From an uncultured Faecalibacterium sp. (lineage in GTDB: Bacteria > Bacillota > Clostridia > Oscillospirales > Ruminococcaceae): DNA of 15,940 nt. Where the stretch lies: the NCBI GenBank assembly GCA_937917475.1, contig CALDNF010000098.1, forward strand, positions 1 to 15,940, in the 5' to 3' direction. The notes beneath the pieces were generated by a model that saw only the letters and a list, made by a program, of their open reading frames with translations, ran no database searches and had not been told where the DNA came from. The first letter of the stretch is position 1; the number at the start of each line of letters is the position of its first letter. Both the position numbers and the translations under genes were made by a program. Positions 6,288 to 13,794 of this stretch are shown in pieces.

Positions 6288-8154
6288 ATGCCCCATCGGT
6301 GCTGTCGCCGTCCTGCGGGAGGTCGGCAGCGGTCTGGGCGGTGGGAGCGGGTGCATCGGTGGGGGAGCGGGGCACGCCATAGCGGACAAGGGTCTGCTCC
6401 AGCACCTCGGCACAGACCGGGGCCGAAAGGCTGCCGCCGGCGGTGGTCCAGCTGTGGGGCTCGTCAAGGCAGATCAGGCAGAGAAACTTGGGGTTATCGA
6501 TGGGGGCCACGGCCACAAAGCTGGCAATGCGGGCCTTCTCGTCGTTGCTGTCCAGCTTCTGGCTGGTGCCGCTCTTGCCGCCCACCCGGTAGCCGGGGAT
6601 CTGGGCGTTCCGTCCGCCGCCGTAGAGGACCACGGCTTCCATCATCTCCCGCATGGTGCGGCTGGTCTCCTCTTTGAGCACCCGGCGGGTGCAGACCGGG
6701 GCAATCTGGTCGATGACCTCCCCCTCAGGGCTCAGAATGTCCGATACGACGTAGGGCCGCATCAGTTTTCCGCCGTTGACCACGGCGCAGACGGCAGCGG
6801 CCATCTCGAGGTAGGAGACCTTGCTGCTCTGCCCGAAGGCACAGGAGGCCAGCTCCACCGGGCCCATCCGGTCGGCGGTGTAGTACAGGCTTTTCCGGGG
6901 CTCTGCGGGCAGGTCGATGCCGGTGGGCTCCCGGAGGCCGAAGGCTGCAAAATAATTACAGAACGCTTCTTTTCCCAGCCGTGCGCCGATCTGGATGAAG
7001 CTCTGGTTGCAGGAGTTCTCAAGGGCCTGCGTCAGGGTCTGGGCCCCATGCCGCTTGTGATTGGCGCAGTGGAACCGGGTGCCCGCCACCGAGATGGACT
7101 CGCCGCAGTAGAAGCTGGACCCTTTTGTGACGGCCCCCGCATCCAGTGCGGCGGCACAGGTGATGAGCTTGAACACACTGCCCGGCTCGTACAGGTCGCT
7201 GACGGCCTTGTTCCGCCATTGGGTCTGCTGGGCCAGCTGCAGGGCTTTGGCCCGCTCTGAGCCGGTGAGGGCATCCACAGCCTGCCGGGCGGCAGGGTCG
7301 GAGATCACCCGGGGCTGGTTGGGGTCGTAGGCCGGGGTGGTGGCCATGGCCAGCACGGCTCCGGTGTTCACCTCCATGACGATACCCACGGCCCGGGCTC
7401 CGACGTGGTGTTCCTGCACGGCGTAGTTCAGGGCGTTTTCCAGATAGTGCTGAACGCTGGAATCGATGGTCAGCCGCAGGCCGTCCCCCTCGGTGGGGAA
7501 GCGTTCGGTCTCATAGCTCTGCTCAAGGGTGTAGCCCCATGCATTGACGGCGGTGAGCACCACCCCATTCTCGCCGGTGAGCAGGTCATCGTAGCGCAGT
7601 TCCAGCCCCGAGACCCCGGCGTTGTCCACGTTGGTGAACCCCAGCACCGAAGCCAGAAATTCCCCCTGCGGATACCAGCGTCTGGAATCCTGATTGATCC
7701 GGATGCCGGTGATGCCGCTGGCCTCGCAGAAGTCCCGCACCCGGTCGGCGGTGTCCCGGTCCACCCGGTAGCGGAGCAGGCAGTCGTTGGACCGGCGGTC
7801 ACTGAATTTCTCCAGCAGGGCTCCTTCGTCCAGCTCCAGAATTTCCGCAAGCCCGCTGGCGGCAAGGGCAAGCTTCTCCTCCGGCATCTCCCGGGGCGAG
7901 GCCCGGAGGGTCCAGCAGCTGCTGTTGGCAGCCAGCAAAACGCCGTCGGCACTGTAGATCTTTCCCCGGTCGGCGGGAACGACGGTATCCCGCAATTGCT
8001 GGCCCAAGGCCCGGTCGGAGTACCAGCCGCCGCTGCGCAATTGCAGATAGAAAAGCCGCACCGCAAGCCCGAGGGCAAGGGCACAGAATAAAGCCGAGAC
8101 CAGCCGGGCCCGGGTGCGGAACTCCTGTTCCGGCAGGGTGCGAAGCTGCGACAT
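6286..8154 (-). CDS. Class B penicillin-binding protein (FtsI/SpoVD-type transpeptidase)
   Basis: This 622-residue, membrane-anchored D,D-transpeptidase crosslinks peptidoglycan outside the membrane. It has a short basic cytosolic tail and one membrane segment at about 17-36, ending FYLQL. A dimerisation or pedestal region at about 55-230 follows. The transpeptidase domain has SVFK with catalytic Ser326, SCN (381-383) and KSGT (527-530), so all three active-site motifs are intact. No PASTA repeats follow; the C-terminus is an acidic, Pro/Ala-rich tail. The ATG at 8154 has GAGGAGG at 8163-8169, eight bases away. An in-frame TTG at 8229 has no such site and was rejected. It is divergent from ftsW, the usual partner of FtsI, which favours a divisome role. 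A sporulation (SpoVD) or elongation (PBP2) role cannot be excluded. Confidence 0.93.
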   Translation of the reverse strand: MSQLRTLPEQEFRTRARLVSALFCALALGLAVRLFYLQLRSGGWYSDRALGQQLRDTVVPADRGKIYSADGVLLAANSSCWTLRASPREMPEEKLALAASGLAEILELDEGALLEKFSDRRSNDCLLRYRVDRDTADRVRDFCEASGITGIRINQDSRRWYPQGEFLASVLGFTNVDNAGVSGLELRYDDLLTGENGVVLTAVNAWGYTLEQSYETERFPTEGDGLRLTIDSSVQHYLENALNYAVQEHHVGARAVGIVMEVNTGAVLAMATTPAYDPNQPRVISDPAARQAVDALTGSERAKALQLAQQTQWRNKAVSDLYEPGSVFKLITCAAALDAGAVTKGSSFYCGESISVAGTRFHCANHKRHGAQTLTQALENSCNQSFIQIGARLGKEAFCNYFAAFGLREPTGIDLPAEPRKSLYYTADRMGPVELASCAFGQSSKVSYLEMAAAVCAVVNGGKLMRPYVVSDILSPEGEVIDQIAPVCTRRVLKEETSRTMREMMEAVVLYGGGRNAQIPGYRVGGKSGTSQKLDSNDEKARIASFVAVAPIDNPKFLCLICLDEPHSWTTAGGSLSAPVCAEVLEQTLVRYGVPRSPTDAPAPTAQTAADLPQDGDSTDGA

Positions 8155-8162
8155 GGGCACTC

Positions 8163-8169
8163 CCTCCTC
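8163..8169 (-). promoter_or_regulatory. Ribosome binding site of the class B PBP gene
   Basis: GAGGAGG on the minus strand lies 8 nt before the ATG at 8154. It favours that start over the in-frame TTG at 8229. Confidence 0.8.
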
Positions 8170-8173
8170 AGGG

Positions 8174-8231
8174 TATTGTATGACCCGGCGGCGGGCAAAA
8201 TGACTATCCGCCCAGCCGCCTGCGTACAATA
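8174..8231. promoter_or_regulatory. Compact divergent control region between PBP and ftsW genes
   Basis: The whole gap between the two starts is 110 bp. It contains TATTGTA (8174-8180) and TACAATA (8225-8231), a 7-bp inverted repeat 44 bp apart. Each arm gives a TACAAT-like -10 box pointing toward its own gene. A weak -35 for ftsW (ATGACT at 8200-8205, 19-bp spacing) is present, and no convincing -35 is seen on the minus strand. The promoters are therefore tentative. Confidence 0.4.
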
Positions 8232-8249
8232 AACATCAAAATGATCAAT

Positions 8250-8259
8250 GGAGGAGGGG
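8250..8259 (+). promoter_or_regulatory. Ribosome binding site that sets the ftsW start
   Basis: GGAGGAGGGG lies 5 nt before GTG at 8265. It would be coding sequence if the in-frame ATG at 8241 were used, and that ATG has no site of its own. Confidence 0.8.
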
Positions 8260-8264
8260 AAAAC

Positions 8265-9407
8265 GTGGAACACGCCCTCAATGCACGTTCCCGGTCTGCC
8301 CGCCGTGTGCGGGCTCTGCCGCCCGCCGACCTGCTGTTTTTGTGCCTTGTGCTGGCACTGGTGGGCTTTGGGCTGGTGATGCTTTACAGCGCATCCAACG
8401 CCGTGGCCCTTTACCGGCGGGGAGATGCCTTTGCCTACCTGCGGCCTCAGCTGCTCTATGCGGCCATGGGGCTGGCGGGGATGGCTCTGGCCAGCCGGGT
8501 GGACTATCATCTCTTCCATAAGCTGGCCTGGCCGCTGCTGGGGCTGTCGCTGGTGCTGCTGGTGCTGGTGCTTTTTATGCCGGAGTACAACGGCTGCAAG
8601 CGGTGGCTGGTGCTGCCCGGGCTGGGCACGCTGCAGCCCAGTGAGATCGCAAAATTTGCGGTGGTGCTGGTGTTTTCCCACATTATCTCCCTGAATCATG
8701 ACAAAATGGACCGCTTCTCGGTGGGGGTGCTGCCCTTTGGGCTGGTGCTGGGGGCCGTGGCTGCGTTGATGCTGCTGGAACCCCACCTCTCGGGCACCGT
8801 GCTCATTCTGGGCATCGGGGCAGTGCTGATGTTCGTAGGGGGCACCGGCCTGCGGTGGTTTCTGCTGGCCGGGGTCAGCGGAGCGGGGGCCATCGGGGCG
8901 GCCGTGGTCATCATGCCCGACCTTGTGCCCTATGCAGCAGACCGGCTCCGCTCCTGGGTCGACCCCTTTGCCGACCCGCTGGGGGACGGCCACCAGACCA
9001 TCCAGAGCCTGTATGCCATCGGGTCCGGCGGGGCCGTGGGATTGGGGCTTGGCAACAGCCGACAGAAGCATCTCTTCGTGCCGGAACCGCAGAACGACTT
9101 CATCTTCTCCATCGTCTGCGAGGAGCTGGGCTTCGTGGGGGCCTGCACCGTCATCCTGCTCTTTGTGCTGCTGCTCTGGCGGGGCATCACGCTGGCCGCT
9201 CATGCGCCCGACCGCTTCGGCGGGCTGCTGGTGGTGGGGTTCACGGTGCAGGTGGCATTGCAGGCATTCCTGAATGTGGCCGTGGTCACCAACACCATCC
9301 CCAACACCGGCATCAGCCTGCCCTTTTTCTCTTCCGGCGGCACCAGCCTGATGATGCTGCTGGGAGAAATGGGGATCGTGCTCAGTGTATCCCGGGGTGA
9401 ACGCTGA
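8265..9407 (+). CDS. ftsW: SEDS-family peptidoglycan glycosyltransferase FtsW
   Basis: This is a 380-residue polytopic membrane protein. SEDS proteins polymerise lipid II into glycan strands and work in a pair with a class B PBP, here the divergently encoded one. Hydrophobic segments fill most of the chain from residue 22 to the end. Family motifs are QPSEIAKFA (124-132), the large external loop with DGHQTIQSLYAIGSGG (241-256), and the catalytic Asp278 in PEPQNDFIFSIVCEELG. The FtsW/SpoVE/RodA C-terminal NTIPNTGISLPFFSSGG (343-359) follows. PEPQND in place of the common PEAHTD is a mild variation. GTG at 8265 is chosen because of its ribosome site; ATG at 8241 would add eight residues. The gene probably forms a transcription unit with murA 108 bp downstream. 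SpoVE is an alternative identity. Confidence 0.93.
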   Translation: MEHALNARSRSARRVRALPPADLLFLCLVLALVGFGLVMLYSASNAVALYRRGDAFAYLRPQLLYAAMGLAGMALASRVDYHLFHKLAWPLLGLSLVLLVLVLFMPEYNGCKRWLVLPGLGTLQPSEIAKFAVVLVFSHIISLNHDKMDRFSVGVLPFGLVLGAVAALMLLEPHLSGTVLILGIGAVLMFVGGTGLRWFLLAGVSGAGAIGAAVVIMPDLVPYAADRLRSWVDPFADPLGDGHQTIQSLYAIGSGGAVGLGLGNSRQKHLFVPEPQNDFIFSIVCEELGFVGACTVILLFVLLLWRGITLAAHAPDRFGGLLVVGFTVQVALQAFLNVAVVTNTIPNTGISLPFFSSGGTSLMMLLGEMGIVLSVSRGER

Positions 9408-9515
9408 GAAACAAGCCCACAAATTCGGTGCGGCCTTTTGCAGGCCGGAGCCGTGACATTCTGCCGCCCGGCTGCATAGCCTGAGGTATCTTTTGCAGAG
9501 CGGAGGAGGGGCAGC

Positions 9516-10835
9516 ATGGCAGGATACAAGGGTTCGATCATCGTAGAAGGGGGCAGGCCGCTGCATGGGACGGTGCGGGTGCCTGCGGCAAAAAACAGCG
9601 TGCTTCCGCTCCTTGCCGGGGTGCTGCTCTGCGGTGAACCGGTGCGGCTGCGGGCCGTGCCAAGGCTGGCGGATGTAGAGGGCTGCATCACGCTTTTGCA
9701 GGGGGCGGGGCTGGCGGCCCGGTGGGAAAACGGTGACCTTCTGCTTTCGGGAAGCCCGGTGTGCAGCACGCTTCCGGGTGAAACAGCGGCACAAATGCGG
9801 GCGTCGATCCTCTTCTGCGCCCCGCTGCTGGCCCGGCTGGGCCGGGCAGAAACTGCACTGCCCGGCGGGTGCAGGATCGGCGCACGGCCCATCGACCTGC
9901 ATCTGGAAGGGCTGGCCCGGATGGGGGCGCAGGAGCTGGATGCCGGCCCGGGGCGGCTGGTGCTGACGGCTCCGGCAGGGCTTCATGGGGCCGAGATCAC
10001 CCTCCGCTTCCCCAGCGTAGGGGCCACCGAGACCCTGATTTTAGCGGCGGTATGTGCAAAAGGGCGCACCGTCCTGCGGGGAGCAGCGAGGGAGCCGGAG
10101 ATCGCCGACCTTGCGGATTTCCTGAATCGGTGCGGCGGGAAGATCGAGGGGGCAGGGAGCTCCACGGTCTGCATCGAGGGGCGGCGGCAGCTGTCCGGGT
10201 GCGTGTTTTCGCCCCTGCCCGACCGTATTTTTGCTTCTACGCTGGCCTGCGCCGCCGCTGTGGCCGGGGGCCGGGTCGAACTGGCCGGATGTCCGCCCCG
10301 GCTCTATGCTCCGGTGCTGGAAATTCTGGAACAAATGGGATGCCGGGTGGAGCGCAGCGGGAAGAACGCCTGCGTCAGCCGGTACGGCTCCCTGAAAGGG
10401 GTGGGCCGGGTGTTCACGGGGGTGTATCCGGGCCTTGCCACCGATGCCGCCCCGCCGCTGGCTGCAGCCCTGCTCTGCGCCGGGGGCGAAAGCAGCATCG
10501 AGGACGTGATCTTTGAGCGGCGGTTTGGCTGCGCAGAGGGCTTTTTACGGCTTGGCGGGCGGGTGAATGTGACTGGCCGCACCCTGCACATCCGGCCCCT
10601 GCCGCCGGGGCAGAGCCTTGCGGGAAGCAGGCTGGTGGCCCCCGACCTGCGGGGCGGGGCGGCGTTGGTGCTGGCAGCCCTTGCCGCCGAGGGAAAGAGC
10701 GAGATCCGTCAAGCCGGGTACATCGACCGGGGCTATGCGGATTTTACAAAAATTTTGGCAGGTTTGGGAGCCCAAATTCGGCGGGAAACAGCCCCCCGGG
10801 CAGAGCGTGTGAAAAAAACACCCTCAAAAAAGTAA
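9516..10835 (+). CDS. murA: UDP-N-acetylglucosamine 1-carboxyvinyltransferase
   Basis: This 439-residue cytosolic enzyme transfers enolpyruvyl from PEP to UDP-GlcNAc, the first committed step of peptidoglycan synthesis and the target of fosfomycin. It has the two-lobed EPSP-synthase fold. Visible residues are Lys26-Asn27 (PAAKNSVLP), Arg95 (QMRAS), and the PEP-attacking Cys119 in PGGCRIGARPIDLH. The later motifs are YPGLATD near residue 310, DLRGGAALVLAAL, and IDRGY near the C-terminus. Because Cys119 is Cys and not Asp, fosfomycin sensitivity would be expected. The segment after TD reads AAPPLAAALL where most MurA proteins have MQAQ, so this may be a divergent paralogue. The C-terminus is Lys-rich. 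The ATG at 9516 has GGAGGAGGGG at 9502-9511. No terminator separates it from ftsW or from ftsZ, but ftsZ also has its own promoter. Confidence 0.92.
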   Translation: MAGYKGSIIVEGGRPLHGTVRVPAAKNSVLPLLAGVLLCGEPVRLRAVPRLADVEGCITLLQGAGLAARWENGDLLLSGSPVCSTLPGETAAQMRASILFCAPLLARLGRAETALPGGCRIGARPIDLHLEGLARMGAQELDAGPGRLVLTAPAGLHGAEITLRFPSVGATETLILAAVCAKGRTVLRGAAREPEIADLADFLNRCGGKIEGAGSSTVCIEGRRQLSGCVFSPLPDRIFASTLACAAAVAGGRVELAGCPPRLYAPVLEILEQMGCRVERSGKNACVSRYGSLKGVGRVFTGVYPGLATDAAPPLAAALLCAGGESSIEDVIFERRFGCAEGFLRLGGRVNVTGRTLHIRPLPPGQSLAGSRLVAPDLRGGAALVLAALAAEGKSEIRQAGYIDRGYADFTKILAGLGAQIRRETAPRAERVKKTPSKK

Positions 10836-10842
10836 TTTTGTC

Positions 10843-10871
10843 TTGCAATCGGAGCAAAAAGATGATACGAT
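10843..10871 (+). promoter_or_regulatory. Probable ftsZ promoter with extended -10
   Basis: TTGCAA (10843-10848) and TACGAT (10866-10871) are separated by 17 bp, with TG at 10863-10864 giving an extended -10 box. The leader to the ftsZ start would be about 73 nt. This supplies ftsZ independently of ftsW-murA. Confidence 0.7.
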
Positions 10872-10937
10872 ACAGTTGTATAGTTGTACTATGAGATTAC
10901 TCTGCTCTTTTTGAGCGGGTTTACGATATCATCCGAT

Positions 10938-10943
10938 GGAGGA
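10938..10943 (+). promoter_or_regulatory. Ribosome binding site that sets the ftsZ start
   Basis: GGAGGA lies 7 nt before the ATG at 10951. The in-frame ATG at 10936 overlaps this site and has no site of its own. Confidence 0.8.
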
Positions 10944-10950
10944 CAAAGTT

Positions 10951-12117
10951 ATGGCATTGATGCTCGACGAAGAAATGGACGAAAACGTTACGACGATCAA
11001 GGTGATCGGTGTAGGCGGCGGCGGCGGAAACGCCGTTAACCGGATGGTCAGCGACGGTTTGCAGGGCGTGGAGTTCATCGCAATGAACACCGACCAGCAG
11101 GCTCTGGCCAAAAACCATGCAGCCACCAAGGTCCAGCTGGGCTCCAAGCTCACCAAGGGCCGTGGTGCAGGCGCAGACCCCGAGATCGGCCAGCGTGCCG
11201 CTGAGGAGAGCAAGGATGAGATCGCAAATGCACTCAAGGGCTCTCAGATGGTCTTTATCACCGCCGGCATGGGCGGCGGCACCGGCACCGGTGCCGCTCC
11301 TGTGGTGGCTGAGGTGGCCCATGATCTGGGCATCCTCACCGTGGGCATCGTCACCAAGCCCTTCTCCTTTGAGGGCAAGCGGAAGATGGGTCTGGCCGAG
11401 CAGGGCATCGCAAACCTGCTCATGCATGTGGACAGTCTGATCGTCATCCCCAATGAGCGCCTGAAGATGATCAGCCAGGAAAAGATCACCCTGATGAATG
11501 CCTTCCAGGCTGCCGATAACGTGCTGCGCCAGGGCGTTGAGTCCATCTCCGCTCTGATCAACGTGCCCGCCTTCATCAACCTGGACTTCGCCGACGTGCG
11601 CTCCATCATGAAGGATGCAGGCTACGCACACATGGGCGTGGGCAGCGCAAAGGGCGCAGGCAAGGCCGAGAACGCCGCCAAGGCTGCCATTTCCAGCCCC
11701 CTGCTGGAGACCAGCATCGCCGGTGCTCACGGCGTTATCATCAACATCACCTCCAGCCCCGACATCGGTCTGGAGGACGTGGAGACCGCAGCCGGCCTCA
11801 TCACCCAGAGTGCGCATCCCGATGCAAACATCATCTGGGGTACTGCCTTTGATGAGAACCTCTCCGATGAGATGCGGGTCACCGTGGTGGCCACCGGTTT
11901 TGACAACAAGACCACCGAGAGCCTGCGCAACAGCCTGAGCGGCGCAGCAGGTACCACCGCATCCACCCCCACGGCTGTGTTCAGCTCGGACGTGGCAGCT
12001 TCTGCCGCAAAGACTGCAGCACCGGCCGCTGCCCCCGCAGCAAAGCCTGTGGAGGAAGAAAACAGCGACAACCGTTATTATGACGAGCTGCTGGCGATCC
12101 TGAACAAGCGCAAGTAA
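10951..12117 (+). CDS. ftsZ: Cell division protein FtsZ
   Basis: This is the 388-residue bacterial tubulin homologue that polymerises with GTP into the Z-ring and recruits the division machinery at midcell. The GTPase domain starts IKVIGVGGGGGNAVNRM (16-32). The tubulin signature GGGTGTG is at 108-114, and the catalytic T7 loop NLDFADVR (210-217) carries Asp212 and Asp215. Residues from about 325 to 370 form an Ala/Thr/Pro-rich linker, followed by an acidic stretch and a C-terminal peptide YYDELLAILNKRK. This ends like the conserved docking tail for FtsA, ZapD or SepF-type partners, although the start of the motif differs from the usual DIPxFL. The ATG at 10951 is chosen for its GGAGGA site; an ATG at 10936 would add five residues. 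A coiled-coil gene follows after 71 bp with no terminator. Confidence 0.98.
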   Translation: MALMLDEEMDENVTTIKVIGVGGGGGNAVNRMVSDGLQGVEFIAMNTDQQALAKNHAATKVQLGSKLTKGRGAGADPEIGQRAAEESKDEIANALKGSQMVFITAGMGGGTGTGAAPVVAEVAHDLGILTVGIVTKPFSFEGKRKMGLAEQGIANLLMHVDSLIVIPNERLKMISQEKITLMNAFQAADNVLRQGVESISALINVPAFINLDFADVRSIMKDAGYAHMGVGSAKGAGKAENAAKAAISSPLLETSIAGAHGVIINITSSPDIGLEDVETAAGLITQSAHPDANIIWGTAFDENLSDEMRVTVVATGFDNKTTESLRNSLSGAAGTTASTPTAVFSSDVAASAAKTAAPAAAPAAKPVEEENSDNRYYDELLAILNKRK

Positions 12118-12188
12118 GGCCGTAAAACAACGATCCGCCGCCCGGGAAAGGGCGTGCCTCTTGTGCGTGGAGCGGGAGGTGGCAGACC

Positions 12189-12803
12189 ATGGGACGACAG
12201 GACGCCGGGAACAGCCGTCAGGCAGAAAGAGTGCTGCGCTGTATCGACCGGCTCTCTGCCTGCGTCGCCATGGAACGCCGTCTGGCCCGCCATGCACTGC
12301 AGGAAGTGGAGGAAGCTATGGAGCTGCAGCAGTCCGAAACCGGCCGCTCCTCAAGCGGAGCGTGCCAGCCCGGGGAAAACTGCGCCCAGAGAGAGCTGCC
12401 TGCCCAGATCGAGACCCAGCTGGAAGAGCTGAACCGCCGCCTTGTGGCTGCCAACTCGGAGCTGCGCCGGTACGAGACGAGGGTGTTTGCCTACGAGCGT
12501 GCCATGATGGCCCTGAAAGAGGAGAACGCCCAGCTGGCAGACCTCTGCCATCAGGCCCGGGAGGGCCAGCCCCTTCCGCCGGAACCTGCACCCCAGAGCC
12601 CGGTTCTGGACCAGCCGGGCCTGCCGGTGATCTCCTTTACCCCGGAGGGCACCAGACAGGAAGAGACTGTGGACGACGAAGCAGCCCCCTTCTTTGACGA
12701 GGGCCGCCCGCCCCGCCCCATGGCAGGCTGGAAACCCAAAACCAAGCTGGACAAGCTCTCGGTGGAGCTGCTGGCGCAGTTTGACCGGATGCTCAAGGAT
12801 TGA
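12189..12803 (+). CDS. Hypothetical coiled-coil protein downstream of ftsZ
   Basis: This 204-residue soluble protein belongs to no family I recognise. It has an Arg/Glu-rich helical N-terminus (about 10-50), a Ser/Gly/Cys-containing break, and a clear heptad-like coiled coil at about 72-124. A Pro/Glu-rich, low-complexity acidic linker (about 126-176) follows. It ends in a short amphipathic helix, KTKLDKLSVELLAQFDRMLKD (184-204). The ATG at 12189 has GGGAGGTGG at 12174-12182. The gap to ftsZ contains only a weak hairpin (12139-12154, no T-run), so the two are probably co-transcribed and share the terminator at 12820-12861. The coiled coil, flexible linker and terminal peptide resemble the layout of ZapB- or DivIVA-like division accessories. 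That role is inferred from position and shape only, not from sequence similarity. Confidence 0.8.
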   Translation: MGRQDAGNSRQAERVLRCIDRLSACVAMERRLARHALQEVEEAMELQQSETGRSSSGACQPGENCAQRELPAQIETQLEELNRRLVAANSELRRYETRVFAYERAMMALKEENAQLADLCHQAREGQPLPPEPAPQSPVLDQPGLPVISFTPEGTRQEETVDDEAAPFFDEGRPPRPMAGWKPKTKLDKLSVELLAQFDRMLKD

Positions 12804-12819
12804 AAACAAGATAAAAAAC

Positions 12820-12861
12820 AAAGGCTGACACCCCGATGCACTTCGGGATGCCAGCCTTTTT
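12820..12861. terminator. Bidirectional terminator between convergent operons
   Basis: A 17-position stem with two mismatches (12820-12836 with 12843-12859) closes a 6-nt loop and is followed by T residues to 12861. An A-rich run on the left supplies a T-tail for the minus strand, so it can also end the HD-hydrolase transcript. Confidence 0.9.
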
Positions 12862-12890
12862 GTTATGCCTTTTTTGCTTTGTTTTGATGA

Positions 12891-13472
12891 TTACCGGGTG
12901 GTGCTGGTGCGGTGCTCCATCAGATAGGTGGCTTCCAGATCGGCAATGTGGAGCTTGACGGCCAGCGGATACTTGTCGTAAGCTTCCGAGATGGCAAAGC
13001 AGCCGCCCCGGGCTGCATCGTCAAAGCCGCCCATGTGCCAGCGGATGGCAACTGCCTCCTCGATTTTCAACTTCATGAACCGCTCAATGAGGAAAACGCT
13101 CTTCTCGCCGTGGCCGTAGGGGAACAGGTCCTCCACGCTGTAAGAGGGCACTTTTTCCCACTGGCCGGTCACCTCGTTCTTGACGTTGCGGGTGCCCGCC
13201 TTGTAGTAGTTGGCCTTGCACAGGTCATGGAGCAGGGCGCAGATGGCATAGCTCTCCTCACTCTCCCCCTCGGCAAAAAAGGTGTCGTGGAGGGCGTGGT
13301 AAACATTGAGGCTGTGCATACACAGCCCGCCCTCGCAGGCCCCATGGAACCGGGTGGAAGCCGGTGCGGTGAAGAAATCCGTCTTGTGCTCCAGCCAGTC
13401 CAGCAGCTTTTCGCTGCCCGGACGGGTGACGTGCTGGCGGAAGATCGCCAGAAACTCTTCCCGATCGTTCAT
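12891..13472 (-). CDS. HD-domain metal-dependent hydrolase
   Basis: This 193-residue soluble protein carries the HD-superfamily ligands His53 (CMHSLNVY), His82-Asp83 (LLHDLCKANYY) and Asp178 (HIADLEATYL). His121 (GHGEKS) and His146 (RWHMGGFD) are extra likely metal ligands, as in multi-histidine HD hydrolases. It is probably a phosphohydrolase acting on a nucleotide or nucleic acid. The HGACEGGLCMHSLNVY segment resembles the HD part of YhaM-type 3'-5' exoribonucleases, but no nucleic-acid-binding OB domain is present, so the substrate is open. The ATG at 13472 lies one base after the TAA of the upstream ydbC-like gene, which implies translational coupling. Both genes share the promoter at 13728-13756. 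Pairing with an ssDNA-binding protein hints at nucleic-acid metabolism. Confidence 0.82.
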   Translation of the reverse strand: MNDREEFLAIFRQHVTRPGSEKLLDWLEHKTDFFTAPASTRFHGACEGGLCMHSLNVYHALHDTFFAEGESEESYAICALLHDLCKANYYKAGTRNVKNEVTGQWEKVPSYSVEDLFPYGHGEKSVFLIERFMKLKIEEAVAIRWHMGGFDDAARGGCFAISEAYDKYPLAVKLHIADLEATYLMEHRTSTTR

Positions 13473-13473
13473 C

Positions 13474-13695
13474 TTACAGCTCCAGATCGTCCAGGATCCC
13501 CTTGAGGATGGCCAGCTCGTCGTGGCTCAGGGAGATGCCCTTGCCCATCCGGGTGCCGTCCGGGGACCAGTCGCGGATATCATACTTGGGCTCGCCGTCG
13601 TTCCAGCTGATGAGGTTGAGCTGACGCTCCCACCCACGGGGACGCTGAGACAGCACGGCCACCTTCTGAACGATCTCGTACTTGATTTCTGCCAT
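13474..13695 (-). CDS. YdbC/PC4-family ssDNA-binding protein
   Basis: This 73-residue protein matches the bacterial YdbC family, related to the eukaryotic transcription coactivator PC4. It has the typical KYDIRDWSPDGTRMGKGISLS core (37-57) followed by a C-terminal helix (DELAILKGILDDLEL). Family members bind single-stranded DNA as dimers through a beta-sheet surface and are thought to act in transcription or repair. The length is normal. ATG at 13695 has an AGGCAGG site at 13704-13710. It is the first gene of a two-gene unit with the HD hydrolase, which starts one base past its stop. Confidence 0.88.
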   Translation of the reverse strand: MAEIKYEIVQKVAVLSQRPRGWERQLNLISWNDGEPKYDIRDWSPDGTRMGKGISLSHDELAILKGILDDLEL

Positions 13696-13727
13696 GGTTA
13701 TTACCTGCCTTTGTTTTGTTTGCTACC

Positions 13728-13756
13728 ATAATAAAAGAAGCGGACAAAGATTTCAA
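13728..13756 (-). promoter_or_regulatory. Promoter of the ydbC-like/HD operon
   Basis: On the minus strand, TTGAAA (13751-13756) and TATTAT (13728-13733) are separated by exactly 17 bp, about 33 bp before the first start codon. It lies in the gap after the stop of the proline-rich protein gene, in which I see no strong terminator. Confidence 0.75.
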
Positions 13757-13794
13757 CAGGTAATTGGAAAATAATCGTAAAATTCTTTGGTTTC

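Noticed and set aside
8155..8229. Upstream TTG start at 8229 for the class B PBP
   Set aside because: It has no ribosome site and would place the strong GAGGAGG at 8163-8169 inside the coding region.
9408..9515. Hairpin around GCGGCC-TTTTGCA-GGCC as an ftsW terminator
   Set aside because: The stem is short and interrupted, and no T-run follows. I treat ftsW-murA as likely co-transcribed.
7470..9986. Very long minus-strand open frame across ftsW and parts of the PBP and murA genes
   Set aside because: Its translation is low-complexity Pro/Arg/His/Gln-rich, and it conflicts with three well-supported genes.
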